The notes: generated from the letters alone by a model not told the origin. Shown: positions 32,040 to 43,603, counted from the first letter of the stretch. The stretch: DNA of 64,000 bases from Ceratothoa steindachneri (GCA_963969495.1 OZ018331.1:151463264-151527263), one strand, 5' to 3'. Numbers and translations are program-made.

Positions 32040-33785
32040 GCATCGCCGCAGATATAAGGAACAGGAAAAATGCCTGCAAAAAACTGGGAAGCAAACCGTA
32101 ATGAAGAAAGGCTTCTTCAATACAGGGAAGTGTGTAGGCAAGTAAATCATTGGTGCGCAGAGCTGAGCGCAGCGAGGAAGTTTGGGTGGCCTCCCTCTGT
32201 AAAGAGAGTCAGAAAGAATTCTTCTTGCATGTCAATAGCCGCAAACTGATTCGTCATAGCATAGGACCGCTGAGAGATGACAATGGCTTGTTACAGAAGT
32301 TAGAACCAGACATTGCTAACGTGTTGAATGGTTACTTAGCCTCTGTACGAGGGAAGTTGACGGTCCAGCTCCGAGGCCGGAAGTTCATCTCGGAGAGGGC
32401 GAAAACCTTTGCGAAATAGTCTTAGAGAGGAACGAAGTAGTAGACAGATTAGGAAACCTTAACCCGTATAAGTCTCCAGGTCCGGATGGCTTTCTTCCTA
32501 GAGTCCTCCGAAATGTTAGTGAAAAGGGCGCTCCACACATCACCACCATTTGCAACAAATCTTTGAAAACTGGAGAGCTGCCGGAAGACTGGAGAATAGC
32601 AGACGTAACTCCCATCTATAAGAAGGGGGACGGCGAATGCCTGGGTAATTACCGGCCTATTAGTTGGATATCAATCGTAGGTAAACTGCTCAAGGGAATA
32701 ATCACTGAGCGTATAGTACAGCACTTAGAATCGCACAACCTGATCTTGGATTCCCAGCACGGATTTCGCAAGAACCGTTCATGTCTCACTAATCTATTAG
32801 ATTTTTTCCACAGTATTTTGAGTGAGTATGACCGTAGTCGAGCTGCGGCTATCTTATACCTGGACTTTTATAAGCCTTCAATAAAGTAACACACCGCATG
32901 TTGATAAATAAAGTCCGCGCCCATGGCATTACTGGCAAGGTAGCCGAATGTATAGAAAACTTGCTCTCGGGACGGAGGCAACGAGTAAAGATCGATAGCC
33001 AAATTCGCCGACGATAGCAAGCTAGGAGGTAGTGTGAGCTTGCGAGAAAGAGTGGAACACATGCGAAATAGCCTTCTCAGGATAGGCGAGTGGTCATACA
33101 GGTAGCAGATGCCATTTAACCTTGACAAGTGCAAGGTAATGTACATCGGCCATGCTAAGCCTCGTGAAAACTACTCCTTACTAGGCAAACAACTAGATAG
33201 CACTGACCTTGAGAAAGATTTAGGCGTGCTAATTAGCTGTGATCTAAAGTTCTCCAGGCAGTGCTTCTATGTGGAAAAGAGGGCCCAGCGAATGCTGGGG
33301 TACATAGAGGCCTTTTCGCTTCCGAAATAAGCAGATTGTTCTCGCCTTGTACAACTCTCTAGTCCGCTCACACCTTGAATACGTAGTACAATTCTGGTCC
33401 TCAACTCCGAGGAAGGACACTAAACGTCTGGAAAGGGTACAGGCCATAGCCACAAAATTGTTCCCCTCCCTTAGACATAAAAGTTATTAGCATAGGCTAA
33501 GAGAACTGGGAATGTTCTCCTTGGAGACGCACCGGTTAAGAGGCCAACTGATTGTAACTTTTAAGATGATACGAAGAGTCGAAAACGTAGATCACAGGAG
33601 GCTGTTCAAGTTGAGCTCAAATGCTACACGTAACCACGGTTACAAACTGGAATTACCGTAATTCCATCTAGCATTTGCGGCAACTTCTTCTCGTACAAAA
33701 TTTGCTGACCGTGGAACCGTCTACCGCCAGAAGTGGTGAACAGTTCGTCAGTCGAACAGTTCAAATCTCAACTTGACAAGTAATC
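32040..33785 (+). pseudogene. LINE reverse transcriptase relic with internal deletion
   Basis: 'VNSRKLIRHSIGPL', 'YKSPGPDGFLPRVL' (32470-32510), 'LPEDWRIADVTPIYKKGD', 'DSQHGFRKNRSCLTNL' (32750-32800), then a frame change. At about 32990-33000 the text jumps from 'GRRQRVKID' straight to the 'AKFADDSKLGG' catalytic strand, so the SGVPQGS...GPLLF segment is deleted. It continues with 'MPFNLDKCKVMYIG' and 'SHLEYVVQFW' and ends near 33785. Confidence 0.88.
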
Positions 33786-34080
33786 CATACGTTGATCTAG
33801 ACAGTACCACCTTAGTATAGATTATAGATTTGAGGCAAGTAGATAGGTTTCAACTTTTCTATAAAAAATTCCTGTTTGTGTTCTTTTTGTAGCACATTCA
33901 GGTATTGTTTCACCTTTCTGGCCCGTAAATGCGGGTTGGAGAGGTGGGCGGGGAGAGCCTTCATCTACGAGATGTTATACTCCCCTTATGCTATAGGTTA
34001 GGGCCTTCCCAAAATAGTATCTTCACGGTATGGTCACCGATGTCCTTTGAGGTACTACTATTCTTTGTGACTCTGTTATC

Positions 34081-34430
34081 CTCAGTCCCTCTCTCTAGGT
34101 CTGTGTTTCTCTGCCTGTCTATTTCTATCTCTCTGTCTCTCTTCTCTCCCTCCGTCTCTCTCCCTCCCTATCTCTCACTATTTATCTTTTTCTGCCGGTC
34201 TCTCTATATATTTGCCTGTCTTTCTCTTTCTGCCTATCCATCTTTCTGTCTGTTGTTTGGTATATCTCTCTATAAGTCCCTCTATATCTCTGCTTGATTT
34301 CTCTGTATGCCTCTCTCTGTCTGTCTGTCTCTCACTCTCTCTGCATGTTCTCCCTGTCTGTTTCTCGCTATCTGTCTTTCACTATTTGTCTCTCTCTCAC
34401 TCTCTTCGTATCTCTATCTCTTGGTCTGTC
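34081..34430. repeat. CT-rich degenerate microsatellite between two LINEs
   Basis: About 350 bp dominated by ctctgtct / ctctctat units. It lies between the 3' end of one LINE and the 5' end of the next, both on the plus strand. Confidence 0.9.
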
Positions 34431-34729
34431 TTGAGTTTAAGCCGTTCTTTCGTTAAGGTGCGCGCAGTGAAAAGATTCTTGGTTTCGCCCTATTTCTCAC
34501 ATTCTCGTAGTCATTTCGACTCATCTTCCCGCAGCCATATTTACATGAAAAGAAAAACTGTAATACTTTTACATTTCTTTTTTTATTTAACTTTTCCCCT
34601 ATTTTATATAGTGTCTCAACGAGAGTTTAATTTGTCAAGATTTATCTTGAGTTTGCAAGAACTTGCGCATAATATTGCTCTTTTTGGTCTGTCTGTGTGC
34701 GTTTGATTACTTGAAGTTACTCTTATCTC

Positions 34730-34737
34730 TGACGTCA
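34730..34737. promoter_or_regulatory. TGACGTCA palindrome in LINE 5' UTR
   Basis: Perfect cAMP-response-element/CREB-type octamer inside the candidate LINE promoter region. Function inferred only from sequence. Confidence 0.4.
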
Positions 34738-35170
34738 GAGGGTCCTAACCAATGATCGAATAGGACTTAATTCAGCCGGCGCCAGTTTATCTGCATTGCA
34801 AAGGGTATATTTTTCATTTAAATTTTTATCCATTTACCTCGTTTTATTTATCATTTACTTACTTTTGTCACTCTTAATTCTTATTTTGTAATAAATTTGT
34901 TCAAAAGTCCTTGGAATTTCGTGATTAATCATTACAAGTGCAGAAGTTGTATTGTACATTAATTTATCAAGTATAAAGTGAAGTGGATATATTTCAATAC
35001 TAAATTAAATTAAGTGTTAGATAAAGTGTAATCAAGTGTTTTATAAGGTGTAAATAAGTGTGCAGAAAAATAAGTGTAAGTTAGTCAAATATAAAGTAAT
35101 AAGTTAATAAATCCACGTGGATCTTTCTTTGTTTATAATTTAATGAGAAAAAACCCTTCTATTAACGAAG

Positions 35171-35540
35171 ATGCCAAGAGCTCAGAAACTAAAGCACTGT
35201 TGCTTTAAATGCAAAAACACGAGATTAATAATAGCCTTCTCAGAGCAATCTTTTGAACAGAGTACATTAAGAAGAGAATGTGAATTTTGCAAGATTCAAG
35301 AAAAACATGAGTTGGAGAAAGCAAAGTAGATGTCTGTTATTATAAGTGAGATGGAAAATCATATCAACGCCCTCGAATTGAAAAAGTGCAATTGCTTCAC
35401 AGAAGACGAAGCAAGAATAGCCAAAGTTGATCAGAAAATCGTAAAATTAGAACAAAAAGTAACATTGCCTACAAACAAAACTGATAAAACAAACATACGC
35501 GAAAATGAAAAAAATATTAAAGTAGAAATAAGCACCCAAT
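35171..35540 (+). pseudogene. LINE ORF1 N-terminus relic: Cys-rich finger and coiled coil
   Basis: ATG 35171 ('MPRAQKLKHCCFKCK', then 'CEFCKIQEKHELEK'), stop TAG at 35327-35329, then the same frame continues as a Lys/Glu-rich coiled coil to TAA 35540-35542. Same plan as the other LINE copies. Confidence 0.7.
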
Positions 35541-35589
35541 AAAACCAAACATACGAGAAGAACCAGTTATATCGACACACAACAAATTT

Positions 35590-36215
35590 TAAATTCTGTC
35601 CAAGGAAGAAGAAACGTACTTAGTTAATGATTCGTTACTTAAAAATCAAATAGATCACTTTGGAACTTGCAACAGCAAGAAACGCAAATTTCGCTGCTAC
35701 CCAGGAGTAAAAATTAATCTAGTAACAGAAGAAATAAGCAACATCCAGATAAACAGCAAAAAATGCACAATTATAGTTAATGTTGGAAGCAATGATGTGT
35801 TTAACGGAAAAAACTACTCTGGATCAGAAAGCATAATAAAAGACTACATGAACATGGTTAAAACAATAAATAGAAAACAGATAATGGAATAGTTGTTGGC
35901 ATACTACCTATGTAGAATATATGAGAAATATGAAAATTTAAGAAGAACTATTAGGATAAACCAACGTTTAAAAGATATTTACAAAAATTAAAATGTTAAA
36001 TATGTTGACTTCTGGCTTTTAATTACTAAATGTACAACAAGGACATGTATATTATATACTCAAGATGGGATCCACCTCTGCGGAAAACAAAAGAAAACCT
36101 ATGGGGAATTGCTGCAAATAAACTTAAGAAACCTATTGGATAATAAACCTCCAGTATTAGAAGCACAAGTAACACAGGAAAACGGCCCAAGCCCCTCAAC
36201 TGGAGAAATCGGATA
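35590..36215 (+). pseudogene. SGNH domain relic of LINE ORF1
   Basis: 'CTIIVNVGSNDVFNG' (block III Gly-Ser-Asn-Asp, about 35767-35810) and 'LYTQDGIHLCGK' (block V Asp-Gly-Ile-His, about 36055-36090) are clear. Block I is not seen in frame. Several stops. Most diverged SGNH copy in the window. Confidence 0.7.
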
Positions 36216-36219
36216 AGTA

Positions 36220-37026
36220 CATTAAAAGCCATATTATTCAATACGAGGTCAATTGGAAACATGTTTTTAGAGTTTCGAGATTTAGTATCTATTAAGAATT
36301 ACGACATTATCAGTATAACAGAATCGTGGATTCAATGCTACTCGAGGGATTTTATTTCAGAGTTTCAATTACAGGAATACAATTTTTTTTATAAACATAG
36401 AGTCGAGGAAGAGGGTGGAAGTGTTGCGTTCTCTTGTACGTTCGTGAAGATTTGCATCCTATAAATTGTAGCATTGACTCTTCTTTTAAAGTAATAGGAA
36501 TTAAACTAAAGCATAAAAAAAATTATATGTCAATTTGGTTTAAAGGAAGGAACATTAACTCTTGTAGGTAGATAATCAATTTTATGAATTTTTTACTAAC
36601 ATCAGTAAAGATAAGCTATCAATGTTCATTGGAGACTTTAATTGCACTAAAGTAAACTAGCCTATGAAAACTGCCAACTCAGAAGGACAAATATTGCTCA
36701 GTTTCATAGATGAAAATTTCCTAACTCAGTGGATGAGAGAACCTGCAAGAAGCGAAAATATACTGAATTTAGTGTTAACATCAGACAATGAATTAATTTC
36801 AAATATAAATGTAAGAGATAGAATTGGTAATAGAGATCATAATCTAATTGAATTTGAAATTACTATTCCTTATCCTAGAAAAAAAGGTCAACATCACTAA
36901 ACTGAATTTCAAAAAGCTAATTTTGCTGTGCTAAGGAAGAGCTTGAGCAATTATACCTTAAATAATGAAGAAATTAATGAAACATGGCATGAATTTACAA
37001 ACAATCTCCTAAATAAAGAGACTCAA
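36220..37026 (+). pseudogene. LINE endonuclease relic
   Basis: 'AILFNTRSIGNMFLEF' (about 36228-36275), 'YDIISITESWIQCYSRDF' with intact Glu, frame change near 36450, 'FIGDFNCTKVN', 'LTQWMREPARSENILNLVL' and 'GNRDHNLIEF' where the usual Ser-Asp-His is Arg-Asp-His. The endonuclease-RT linker is then split by a transposon at 37027. Confidence 0.85.
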
Positions 37027-37939
37027 GGTAATACTTCAGTTTCGGAGCGCTGTTTCTGGGCTACAATTTTGGGCAATAATTTAGGCGACAGACGTCATAA
37101 GGCGAAGCCCCTCATTTCCAAAGTAACTAAAAATGATAATTTTGGCGGAAATAGCCTAAAGTAGGCGGCGCTATAGTCTTTATTATTTCGATAAACATGC
37201 AGAGCCGATCGCACGTTTATCAAAATTTCAAAGACAATAGCGCCACCTAATTTAGGCTATTGCCGCCAAAAATTAACATTTTTTTAGTATATAATTATAT
37301 ACTGGGGTCTGTGGCCCCCAGACCCCCCTAATTGATTGAAACTCAGGATCATCGTAGGGCGGTTCACCCGCAGTGATATCTCCCCCACGAGCAGTCCCCT
37401 TGAATTTACTCAAAAAAGGTGAAACATATTGGAACATGGACGAAATATTATGCGGCCAGGACCGGGGAACAGCGGAGGCGAGCGCGTGACGCAGATCTTC
37501 AGATTTATCCTAATTTCCACCTTTCACTATTATAATTGAGCCGCGCTTTTTTTAAATGAGACCACAATCTATAGAAAAGTCTATTAAATTGACCGAGAAA
37601 TTAACACAAGTCGTATTGAAGTCGAACAAACCGTATTCACAGGAATCGCGCTCTTTGAACTGCTCGGTTTCAGGTTGCAAATGTTTGAAATAAGGTTGAA
37701 TTAAAGGTTGCTAGTGTGTGAAATTAATGGTTTAGTTTCACAAAAATAGTTAAACGAAAGATAAAAAGTTTAATACATTAGTAATTATAAAAAATCAATG
37801 CATTACTAAATAATAAAGAAAAAAGGAAATAACAAAACAAATACAACGCCGTGATTGGCCCCCTTTGAAGCTACCGTCTGACCTCATAAGGCCCAGAAAC
37901 AGCGCCCCCTATCGTGCGCCCCTAAACTGAAGTATTACC
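37027..37939. mobile_element. Non-autonomous DNA transposon with 8-bp target duplication
   Basis: Termini ggtaatacttcagttt (37027) and aaactgaagtattacc (ending 37939) are inverted repeats, extended by subterminal gcgctgtttctgggc / gcccagaaacagcgc. Flanks are agactcaa (37019-37026) and aggctcaa (37940-37947), a 7-of-8 match. Removing the element plus one flank rejoins the LINE reading. An 8-bp duplication fits hAT or P-type elements, though the terminus lacks the CA usual for hAT. No transposase ORF inside. Confidence 0.8.
37138..37278. repeat. Foldback element nested in the non-autonomous transposon
   Basis: Imperfect palindrome of about 140 bp: attttggcggaaatagcc near 37139 pairs with ggctattgccgccaaaaat near 37254, and the complementarity continues inward through cggcgctatagtctt / aagacaatagcgcc and cgataaacatgc / gcacgtttatc. 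Confidence 0.75.
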
Positions 37940-37947
37940 AGGCTCAA

Positions 37948-39292
37948 TTCATACCTTAAATGTCAGTAACGTCAAAAATGTCGAAGAAGCTAAATGTTTA
38001 TCTGCTGAAATTGAGAAAATCATTAATGACAGATAAATTTCTAAAATCTAACAGGAGCATAGAAAATAGAAATAATTATATAGAATTGAGAAGAAAAGTT
38101 ATAGTTGAAACCAAAAGAGCCAAACGAAATAATGAGATCCAAATGAGTTCTTTTGCTTTAGTAAATAGTAGAAAACTGATAAAAAACAGCATTGGCCCAA
38201 TAAAAGATAAATATATTTTACAGTTTAACGATGTTGATATAGTTAATACATTAAAGTTTAAATGCATCAGTTTACAAAAGAAAATATGATCAATAATCCC
38301 ACACTAACTATTAAAAATTCTGGCAATAGACCACTTGAATCGGTAAGATGCACCATCAACACTATAAAAAAGCTTATTGAGAAAATGAATAAATACAAAT
38401 CTCTGGGACCAGATAAAATATCTCCAAGAGTTCTAAAAAAAATTAAAGATCAAGTGGCTGAAAACCTAACAAAGATCTTTAATTAATCGTTAGAAAGTGG
38501 AATCGTTCCTCAAGTTTGGAAATTAGCAAATGTAACGCCAATATTTAAAAATGGATGTAAAGAACTAACTAGTAATTATAACCCAATAAGTTTAACTTCA
38601 GTAGTTGGAAATCTGCTCGAACCTGTATTGCTGAGAAACTAGTTGAGCATTTAGAAAAGAACAATTTATTAAATGATTCACAGCATCGCTTTAGGAGACA
38701 CAGGTCATGACTCACAAATTTATTAGATGTTTCCACTATATAAATACCGAGTATGACAATAACAGCTCAGCTGATATTTTGTATTTAGGTTTTACAAAGG
38801 CATTTGATAAAGTGCCGCATGAGAAGTTGATGTCTAAAGTAAGAGCCTTAGGAATAGAGGGAAAAGTAGCAAAATGGATTGAGAATTGGCTCACTGATCG
38901 CAAGCATTAACGGACAAGCGTCAGAATGGACTCCTGTGAGTAGTAGTGTTCCTCAAGTTTCTGTCCTTAGACCTTTGTTTTTTTATTATGTAAGTTAATG
39001 ATGCAAATGATGACTCGCTATCAAAAAATTTTAAATTCGCATATCGCTGCCATCTAGGAAAAGGAATAATAACTGAACAGGATGATTTAGAATTTCGAAA
39101 TGATATTGATAAGATAGCACAATGGTCGGCAGAATGGGAACTGCCCTTAAATCTTGATAAATATAAAGTAATACATGTGAGATATAAAAAAAAACCAAGA
39201 GCAGAATATAAAACTTTTGATCAAATAATTACAGAAACTGAAAATGAAAAAGATCTTGGAGTCTATATATCAAATGATCTTAAAAATTTTCT
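37948..39292 (+). pseudogene. LINE reverse transcriptase relic, 3' truncated
   Basis: After the inserted transposon: 'VNSRKLIKNSIGPIKDK' (38163-38213), 'YKSLGPDKISPRVLKK' (38396-38440), 'VPQVWKLANVTPIFK', 'ILYLGFTKAFDKVPHEKL' (usual LDF Asp is Gly), 'SSVPQVSVL', then 'FKFAYRCHLGKG' where the catalytic FADD is lost, and 'EKDLGVYISNDLKN', after which it breaks off at about 39292. Not functional. Confidence 0.88.
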
Positions 39293-39337
39293 CGGCAGTC
39301 TTACTCTGTATGCCCCTTTGTTTTTGTTTTGTTTGTT

Positions 39338-39453
39338 TTTTTCTCTCTCTCTCTTTATGTTTCTATCTCTCTGGGGTTTTCTCTCTCTCTCTCTCAATGT
39401 CGCTCTCGATGTCTTTTTCTGTCGTATGTCTATCCCTCTCATTATGTCTTTCT
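39338..39453. repeat. CT-rich microsatellite, left of the mariner-like element
   Basis: tctctctctctttatg... pattern. It continues beyond the mariner-like insertion at 41247-41455, so it was one tract before that insertion. Confidence 0.9.
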
Positions 39454-39454
39454 A

Positions 39455-41244
39455 CAAGGTGTCCCAGAAAAAAGTTAACCGTACTTTGAATTAGTATAAC
39501 TCAAAATCTATTAGAGATTTTTGAGTCCTGCAAAACAAAACAAATTTAACAACTATTTATCTGTCGATTCTGGAAATTTCATTAAATTCCCTTTTACGAT
39601 ATTGATATACTAATGGATTTAGTAGAGGGTATCAAAATTATGTTTGCGCAAGGAAGTAAAATAATTAAACTTCAAAGTTTAAAATCAACAAATATATTAA
39701 AATCCATTTTTAACAAAAACACCTTCATATGGGTAATACAAATCCATTTTTTTAATTTTCTAAACACCGTTTCCTTTCGCATGTCTTCCATTTATTTCCA
39801 AGCACAGTTGCGCCTTTGATCGCATTGATTGAACAACTTTTTTGATTAACTTGTGATTTTCCTTAAGTTTATTGACATCACGTATGATACTATCTCTTAA
39901 CTGGTTGATGCTTTGTGGTAGAGTAGAATATATTTATTCTTTAGATATCCCCATAAGAAATAATCACACGGTGTTAGGTCAGGGGATCTTGAGGGACATT
40001 CAATTGCATGATTTAGCGTGACAATGCGGTTGTCAAACGTTTCTCTTAGTTTTGTTCTTACAGCAAGCTGTCTATGAGCTGGTGCGCCGTCCTGAATCCA
40101 CCAAAGTCTATTGAATTGATTGCGGTAAATCTGCCGGACTTCCGAGAAGATCCTTTCGTTGATCATGCTCAGGTAGGCAGCACCATTCAAGTTATTCTCG
40201 TAAAACAATGGGCCGACAAAATAGCCATTCCCGCATATTTCGATCCACAGAGACACTTTCTGCTGACAAATAGGTGTGTTAAAGTTGAATGCTGGGGGAA
40301 GGGTCGGGGTTGATTTCAGCGGTGCATATAGCCAAATGTTATGGCTATTTACCTTTCCATTCATGAAAAAGGCTGCCTCAGCACCAATCACAATATTTTC
40401 CAAGAAACGAGCAGGTTTATGGAGAAGCCATTTGACAAATTGTCTACGACGAGGAAAATCAGTTTCAAGAAGCTGGTGTCTTGCATGCATCTTATAGAGA
40501 TGCCATTTTAAGTCATGTTTAATAATGCGGTTAAATGATGACTTTGACTGATACATGTAGATTTTGAAGAAGTGTCATCTGAACATTTTCGATATTTTCT
40601 GTTGTTCTTATGGTTCTCATACGACCCGAACGTCCTTTATTTAGATTTAAGCATGTTCCTTCATGTTGGTATTTGCGAACATTTTTCCAAATTGTAGGTT
40701 TGCTTGGTGGGTGCCTACCTGGCAAACGTTGTTCAAATGAATCTTGTACTTGTTTAATACTGCCAGTCTTAATAAAGTTTGTGACGACAAATACGCGTTG
40801 ATCTTTTGTTAACTGCATGATTAAAAAGGTTCTATGGAAGTAAACTTTTACACAGAAATGCTTTGATTTGCTTAGTAAGCAATAATGACTAGACCATACC
40901 ACAGCGTGGCTGAAAAACCACTGTAAAATAGCATAGGCTTTACTTGAAGAATAACACAGTGACCTAGGCTACCTAGGCTCCCTACGCTTCTCTTGAAAGT
41001 GTACGGTGGCCTAGCCTTTCTAAGCTTCGTTTCATTATTTTACTTCCTTGCGCAAACATATTTTTGATAGCCCCCACTAAACCCATTAGTGTACTAATAT
41101 CGTGAAAGAGAATTTAATGAAATTTCTAGAATCGACAGATAAATAGTTGTTAAATAAATCACCTTTTACAGAACGTAAACATCTCCAATAGTTTTTGAGT
41201 TATACTAATTCAAAGTAAGGTTAACTTTTTTCTGGGACACCCGG
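39455..41244 (-). mobile_element. Mariner-like (IS630/Tc1/mariner) transposon with long inverted repeats
   Basis: Terminal inverted repeats of about 210 bp (39455-39670 and 41033-41244) match at high identity, starting with ggtgtcccagaaaaaagtta, and are flanked by TA on both sides (39453-39454 and 41245-41246), the TA target duplication of this superfamily. About 1.79 kb, inserted in a CT-rich tract. Ends look complete; the transposase is decayed. Confidence 0.92.
39897..40818 (-). pseudogene. Mariner-like transposase, frameshifted and missing its first catalytic Asp
   Basis: Starts ATG 40816-40818. Residues 1-80 form a helix-turn-helix DNA-binding region ('DQRVFVVTNFIKTGSIKQVQ', 'LPGRHPPSKPTIWKNVRKY'). 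A frameshift near 40535-40556 leads to the catalytic part. There 'IGAEAAFFMNGKVNSHN' replaces the family's SDEA-x-F, so the first Asp is Ala. 'WWIQDGAPAH' has the second Asp and 'SPDLTPCDYFLWG' the third. The C-terminus changes frame after 'GYLKNK' and stops at 39897. It would normally excise and insert the element at TA; this copy cannot. Confidence 0.9.
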
Positions 41245-41246
41245 TA

Positions 41247-41409
41247 TATCTCTCATTCTGCCTCTGTCTGTCTCTCTCTATTAGTGTAGGTCTGTCTCTG
41301 TCTGCGTCTCTCTCTATCGTCTCTATCTCTGTCTGTATATGTGTGTGTTTCTCTTTGTCTCTCTCTAAGTCTCACTCTCTTTCAGTGTCTCTCTGTCTCT
41401 TTATTTGTC

Positions 41410-41441
<32 letters not shown>

Positions 41442-41457
41442 CTATATCTCTTTCATA
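41247..41457. repeat. CT-rich microsatellite, right of the mariner-like element
   Basis: Degenerate ctctgtct units ending in about 30 bp of pure CT and ctatctct. The next LINE begins at its right edge. Confidence 0.9.
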
Positions 41458-42382
41458 AAGAAAGTAGAGGGAGAGGTGACGTCTCCTTGACGCGGGAAGA
41501 GAGCTTATGTGTACCTTTGACTTTTCAAGCTATGTCGGCGGGGGTACCTCTTCTTTGTACCCCTGGTAGGGCTTCCCTTTTTGATTTGGTCGGAAACCAG
41601 GTTCCAGACTAAGTGCCTCATTCCTTCCTTTTTCTACTCGATCCTTCTTCTTTTTTACTTTTATCCTATCCCACCCACGTATAAAAAAAGAAAAAAACAA
41701 AAACAAAAAAGAGCCTACTCCTATCGTGTCACTCCCTTTTTTCCTTCTATCTACATATAAGGACCTGGCAAATACCTCATGCGTCGGAAGAGAGGCTTTG
41801 GAACCTCTATAAACAACGCTAATCGACGCTCACTGGTTGCAAGAGACTAGGACTAGAGGTGTCCTAGGCGTTGGGGCACGATGAATAGGATGAGGGTAGT
41901 GCCCCGTTAACCTCTTCCCTGGCGCGTAATTATTGACCATTCTTAGTGACCGTTGACGGGTGCCTCTGGTAGTATCGGTCCGAGGTGACGACCCTTTGTT
42001 CCCATGTTGGTTGCCAGGCCAATAAAAAGCCTTGGGTCGAGTCTCTTTGTGTGGCGGGATGGATATCCATTGAACGCTACTCCGAGATCTTGGCCGTCGT
42101 GAAGGGAACTAGTAGGAGTTTAGTACGGGGCGTGCTACGTTGTTCACCTGGTGAGAAATCGATGGCCCCTTTGGGTACCGTCAGTGCTGCTTATTTGGAA
42201 GCCACGGCACGCAGAGGTTTGACGACTCGGTCGGGCGAACAGCAGCACATGGAGCGTGCCTTCTGAAAGATCCGAAACCTCTCCGATCGATAGGCGGGAG
42301 CGACTCACGCGGGGCGAACTCACCACCCCCTTTCTTTTTTATTGAGTGGTCACAAAGTATTCAGAGATATAAAGTGTTCAGC
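41458..42382 (+). promoter_or_regulatory. LINE 5' UTR (likely internal promoter region)
   Basis: About 925 bp shared closely with 59788-60704 and more distantly with 53940-54567. GC-richer than its surroundings, without a long conserved ORF. In LINEs of this kind the internal promoter lies here; that is inferred from position only. Confidence 0.5.
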
Positions 42383-42812
42383 ATGACTGGAAAGAAAGGA
42401 CCTGGTGCGTTAAAATATACCTGCTCGACATGCCAAAAGGACAAGTGGTGCGTAGATTTTCCGGAGGGGTGTTTCTCAAAATGCCACCCTGGAAGTATCT
42501 GCACGGACTGCGTCCTAAGGGCATAACTTCAAGAGATTAAGGAACTTTTTAATCTTCTGAGGAAAAATGCTCGAATCTGAGCATGTGACTCAAATCCGTC
42601 GTCTCGAAGCCATCATTGCAGAGATGACAGCCACCAAGGTAGAGCAAGAGCAACAAGAAACTCCCAACGACGCGGATGGCTCCTCTGTTGAGCCCTCAAG
42701 CACCGCGTCGATAGAGATAGGCCATCCATCCGACGACCCAGAGCCAGCTGCTGCTGGGGTTACTCAGGGCGTCAAAAAGAAGAAAAGGAAGAGTAAGAAA
42801 GGTAAACAGTAG
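42383..42812 (+). pseudogene. LINE ORF1 N-terminus: Cys-rich finger and coiled coil, frameshifted
   Basis: ATG 42383-42385. 'YTCSTCQKDKWCVDFPEGC' and 'CHPGSICTDC' give a seven-Cys finger nearly identical to that at 60705. TAA at about 42524, then a frame change to 42567-42812, a coiled coil and acidic Ser/Pro linker ending in a Lys-rich tail ('KKKKRKSKKGKQ'). Confidence 0.75.
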
Positions 42813-42881
42813 ATAAAACAGAAGAGAAAGTAGAAACGTGAGAAAAAACGAAGAAGAAAAAGAAGAAGAAAAAACAAAAAA

Positions 42882-43601
42882 GTGGGGAAGCAAGAGGAAT
42901 CGAAAGAGCCCATACTGAAATGGAAGCCTCTGTTCTCTGAACCCAAATGCGCGAGGGTCATCGTGATCGGTGACTCCCAAGCGCGGGATCTACAATCCTT
43001 GCTAGCGGCCCGCCTTCGCACCAGTGTGAAGGTAAGCTGCCTTCCAGGAAAGGGGAACGAAGAAATAAGGGTGGAGGCTGAGAAATCTCAGATCTCTGAG
43101 AACTCAGTAGTTGCCCTCATGGCAAGTGGCAACAAACTCTACCTACGAGGAGGTAAAGTAGGCGCCAGCGGGAAGATCCTGACCACGGTTATGGGAGGAG
43201 TTGACGAGCGTGGGCTAAAAACCCGCAGACGTGTCGTGGTCGGGATACTCCCAAGACGAGGTCCAACCCGCAATGCTCACGCGAGGAACGTCTCCATAAA
43301 TCAACGCCTGGGAGATCTTTGTACGGCGGAAGGAGTCTTTTTTGTAGACTCCTACCGCACCTTTTACGGGAGAAATGACCTGTACAAAAGTGACGGAGTG
43401 CATCTTTCCTTTAAAGGGAAAGCTGCACTCGCGAACATGATCCAGGATGTTGTGGAGCGGACCCAAAGAAGTGTCAGACCCCGAGTAAAGGAGGACGTAC
43501 GCCAGTACACCAGTGTTACTCTAGGAACGACCTTTTCTGAAGTCACAAAGAGGGGGGTGACCCCGCCACAGAGAAAGAAAGTGGGAAACGGAAGAGCGTA
43601 G
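42882..43601 (+). CDS. LINE ORF1: SGNH/GDSL-type domain
   Basis: Open for 239 codons. 'VIVIGDSQARDLQ' (block I, Ser; about 42960-42998), 'VALMASGNKLYLRGGKVG' (block III; the Asp after Gly-Asn seen in sister copies is Lys), 'VFFVDSYRTFYGRNDLYKSDGV' region leading to Asp-Gly-Val-His (block V, about 43390-43404). It ends 'GNGRA' with TAG 43599-43601. The endonuclease frame lies -1 relative to this ORF, as in the copy at 61.2 kb. Confidence 0.8.
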   Translation: MGKQEESKEPILKWKPLFSEPKCARVIVIGDSQARDLQSLLAARLRTSVKVSCLPGKGNEEIRVEAEKSQISENSVVALMASGNKLYLRGGKVGASGKILTTVMGGVDERGLKTRRRVVVGILPRRGPTRNAHARNVSINQRLGDLCTAEGVFFVDSYRTFYGRNDLYKSDGVHLSFKGKAALANMIQDVVERTQRSVRPRVKEDVRQYTSVTLGTTFSEVTKRGVTPPQRKKVGNGRA

Positions 43602-43603
43602 GG

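Larger units (their letters stand above)
29200..34080 (+). mobile_element. LINE with finger, SGNH, endonuclease and RT domains (second subfamily)
   Basis: Nearly complete copy of a subfamily distinct from those at 41.5 and 59.8 kb. It has a 5' UTR from about 29200, ORF1 with Cys-rich finger, SGNH domain, endonuclease, RT and a 3' UTR (33785-34080) sharing its end with the LINE ending at 22950. The 3' end ttctttgtgact is followed by a CT-rich tract. The 5' junction is against the Penelope-like element and shows no CT tract. Confidence 0.85.
34431..39292 (+). mobile_element. LINE, AT-rich subfamily, with 5' region, truncated in RT
   Basis: The 5' UTR (34431-35170) starts immediately after the CT-rich tract. 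The body holds finger/coiled coil, SGNH, endonuclease and RT to about 39292, where the RT text is cut and another CT-rich tract begins. An unrelated 0.9-kb transposon is inserted at 37027-37939. The 5' UTR is shared in part with 46500-46980. Confidence 0.85.

Noticed and set aside
34081..34706. 122- and 164-codon ORFs over the CT-rich tract
   Set aside because: Leu/Ser/Cys-rich translation of a degenerate CT microsatellite, with no motif outside it.
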